A stretch of 64,000 nucleotides of DNA from NCBI RefSeq assembly GCF_050749815.1, contig NZ_CP192735.1, positions 3,348,001 to 3,412,000 of the forward strand, written 5' to 3'. Source of the DNA: Dyella_A sp050749815. Lineage in GTDB: Bacteria > Pseudomonadota > Gammaproteobacteria > Xanthomonadales > Rhodanobacteraceae. Below, piece by piece: positions 62,521-64,000 of this stretch. The position numbers and the translations under genes were made by a program. Each line of letters starts with the position of its first letter. Positions within the stretch are counted from its first letter, which is position 1. The notes beneath the pieces are model-generated. The model searched no databases and was not told the DNA's origin. It saw only the letters and a program-made list of their open reading frames with translations.

Positions 62521-63831
62521 TCAGCCGCCCGGCAAGGCCCGCAATACCTCGTCCAGCGCCGCCTCCGTGGCCGGCAGCGGCGTGGCGTGGGCCGGGCGCG
62601 CCAGCATCGACGCCAGCGCGGCGGGCACCGCGACCGGATGCCCGATCAGCGGCTCCACCACGCTCTCGAACTTGGCCGGGTGGGCGGTGGCGACCACCGT
62701 CCGGTCGTCGCGGTCGCCCGCTGCGCGCAGCGTATCGAGCACGTGCACGGCGGTGGCGGTGTGCGGGCAGAACACCTCGCCATGCTCGCTGGCATGACGG
62801 GCGATAGTGGCGCGGATGGCCTCGTCGTCCACGCGGGTGGCGGGCAGCTCGCGGCGCAGCGTGGCGTCGTCGAACAGCCAGCGCAGCCGCTCGACGTTGC
62901 TGGGCGCGCCCACGTCCATCGCGTTGGCGATGGTGGCCACGGCTTCGCGCGGCCGGTAGTCCGCGCCGGCGAGGAATTCCGGCAGGGTGGCGTTGGCGTT
63001 GCAGGCCAGGTGCACGCGACCGATCGGCAGGCCGAGCGCGCGCACCCACAGCGCGGCCATCGCGTTGCCGAGATTGCCGGTGGGCACGATCAGGTTCAGC
63101 GGCTGCCCTCGTTCACGCCACCAGGCCAGCGCGGCGTGCGCGTAATAGCTCATCTGCGGCAGCAGGCGGCCGAGGCTGATGCTGTTGGCCGAGGAGAGCG
63201 GCACCGCGGCCTGCAGGGCGGGGTCGTTGAGCGCGGCTTTCACCATGCGCTGGCAGTCGTCGAAGCGCCCGGCCACGCGCAGCGCGGTGACGTTGTCGCC
63301 GAAGCAGCCGAGCTGGTGCGCCTGGCGCGGCGACACCTTGCCGTCCGGATACAGGATCGCCACGCGCACACCAGGTCTACCGTGGAACGCCGCACCGACC
63401 GCCGCGCCGGTATCGCCCGAGGTGGCGACCAGGATGGTGAGGGGCCGCGTGTCGCTGCGCGGCAGGCGCGCCAGGCAGGCGGCGAGGAAGCGCGCGCCAA
63501 TGTCCTTGAACGCCGCGGTGGGGCCGTGGAATAGCTCCAGCACGTGGGCGCCATCGGCTGGCAGCGCGCGATGCGGCACGGGGAAATCCAGCGCCTCGGC
63601 GCAGATCGCCGGCAGCGCGGCAGCCAGTGGATCGCCGGCGAAGAACGGTGCGAGCAGGGTGGCGGCGGTGTCGGCCAGCGAGCCATGCGGGTCGAAGCCG
63701 GCCATGTCGAGGTGCGGCATCGTCTCGGGCACGTAGAGGCCGCCATCCGGGGCGAGGCCGGCGGCGATGGCTTCGCTCAGGGTAGCCGCCGGACTGCCGC
63801 CGCGGGTGCTGACGTAACGCAAGGTGCCCAT
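62521..63831 (-). CDS. thrC: Threonine synthase
   Basis: Converts O-phosphohomoserine to threonine, PLP-dependent. 436 aa with MGTLRYVSTRGG, the N-terminal family start APDGGLYVPETMP, PLP lysine Lys109 in PTAAFKDIGARF, LVATSGDTGAAV, PLSSANSISLGRLLPQ and PTGNLGNAMAALW. The start at 63831 matches the family N-terminus; the open frame continues upstream through a repeat. The next gene upstream on the same strand ends about 118 bases away. Confidence 0.96.
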   Translation of the reverse strand: MGTLRYVSTRGGSPAATLSEAIAAGLAPDGGLYVPETMPHLDMAGFDPHGSLADTAATLLAPFFAGDPLAAALPAICAEALDFPVPHRALPADGAHVLELFHGPTAAFKDIGARFLAACLARLPRSDTRPLTILVATSGDTGAAVGAAFHGRPGVRVAILYPDGKVSPRQAHQLGCFGDNVTALRVAGRFDDCQRMVKAALNDPALQAAVPLSSANSISLGRLLPQMSYYAHAALAWWRERGQPLNLIVPTGNLGNAMAALWVRALGLPIGRVHLACNANATLPEFLAGADYRPREAVATIANAMDVGAPSNVERLRWLFDDATLRRELPATRVDDEAIRATIARHASEHGEVFCPHTATAVHVLDTLRAAGDRDDRTVVATAHPAKFESVVEPLIGHPVAVPAALASMLARPAHATPLPATEAALDEVLRALPGG

Positions 63832-63850
63832 CAACGCCCCGCCTCGTGGC

Positions 63851-63936
63851 TGTAGGAGCGCACCCTGCGCGCGAAAGCCTTTTGCCGATGACGTGCATGG
63901 CGCCAGAAGTGGTCGCGCACAGGGTGCGCTCCTACG
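63851..63936. repeat. Inverted repeat GTAGGAGCGCACCCTG type
   Basis: TGTAGGAGCGCACCCTGCGC (63851-63870) faces GCGCACAGGGTGCGCTCCTA (63915-63934), nearly perfect 18-20-bp arms about 45 bases apart. It resembles the TGTAGGAGCG-type intergenic repeats common in Lysobacterales and Pseudomonas. It lies just upstream of thrC. Confidence 0.8.
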
Positions 63937-63949
63937 GCGGGCGTCCGCC

Positions 63950-64000
63950 TCATGCGGCGTCTCCGGCATCGAGCAAGCTGGCCGCCGGCCCGTCGACGGG
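63950..64000 (-). CDS. C-terminal tail of a gene upstream of thrC (possibly thrB)
   Basis: Reading the minus strand from the window edge gives PVDGPAASLLDAGDAA followed by TGA (63952-63950). Codons are G/C-ending like real genes here. Homoserine kinase often lies upstream of thrC in this order, so thrB is a reasonable guess, but 16 residues cannot prove it. Confidence 0.4.
   Translation of the reverse strand, partial: PVDGPAASLLDAGDAA

Noticed and set aside
60109..63534. 1141-codon open frame on the plus strand
   Set aside because: It is antisense to the TonB receptor and thrC, both of which have clear family motifs; the translation is low-complexity His/Arg/Ala/Val-rich, typical of a shadow frame in G/C-rich DNA.

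Overview
The window is chromosomal DNA from a high-GC gammaproteobacterium of the order Lysobacterales (Xanthomonadales), most likely family Rhodanobacteraceae (Rhodanobacter/Dyella/Luteibacter type). This rests on the look of the 16S gene, the strong G/C third-position bias that gives almost every gene long open shadow frames, and typical family neighbourhoods (anmK - M23 peptidase - tyrS - rRNA operon; glyQS; a long leu-ilv operon). The genus is an inference. No prophage, insertion sequence, CRISPR array or plasmid function was seen; nearly everything is core metabolism.

Layout. 1-3601: anmK (cut by the window edge) and an OapA/MepM-like M23 endopeptidase on the minus strand, divergent from tyrS. 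3602-9228: a complete rRNA operon (two promoters, boxA, 16S, tRNA-Ile(GAT), tRNA-Ala(TGC), boxA, 23S, 5S, terminator) with clear processing stems. 9327-25229: rhomboid protease, DUF1820 protein, class I glutamine amidotransferase, GspE/PilB-type ATPase, glyQ-glyS, an HTH regulator, a YbaY-type lipoprotein, a GDSL autotransporter esterase, tex, a GYF_2-RDD membrane protein and mnmG. 25230-25821 is a 590-base non-coding island. It holds a candidate structured RNA and two sigma-54-like promoter boxes; the second, next to a perfect CRP/Clp palindrome, precedes a 61-codon gene. 26145-37026: pepN, an aldose-1-epimerase/PLP-dehydratase pair, a sterol desaturase-family protein, a DMT transporter, tag, a trehalase/SDR operon behind a perfect 17-bp palindrome, and an RhtA-like exporter.

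37028-42049 (minus) is a biotin operon, bioB-bioF-(trhO-like)-bioH-bioC, with a 190-bp duplication carrying REP-like hairpins over the bioF start. A small membrane protein and comF diverge from it. Next come ubiA, a GGDEF diguanylate cyclase and an MFS transporter. 46816-59531 (minus) is a full branched-chain amino acid operon, leuA-ilvE-leuC-leuD-leuB-ilvD-ilvC-ilvG-ilvM-ilvA, many genes coupled by 4-base ATGA overlaps. Just upstream (59564-59780) is a classical attenuator: a 46-codon leader peptide with a Leu/Val/Ile run written in codons that are rare here, an antiterminator pairing and a mutually exclusive terminator. The window ends with a TonB-dependent receptor, thrC and the tail of an upstream gene.

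How the genes work together: ilvA makes 2-oxobutyrate from threonine (thrC supplies threonine; the RhtA-like protein may export it). ilvGM-ilvC-ilvD-ilvE give Ile and Val, and leuA-leuCD-leuB take 2-oxoisovalerate to leucine. BioC/BioH make the pimeloyl moiety that BioF and BioB use; bioA and bioD are not in the window. Trehalase plus a glucose-dehydrogenase-like SDR would turn trehalose into glucose and then gluconolactone.
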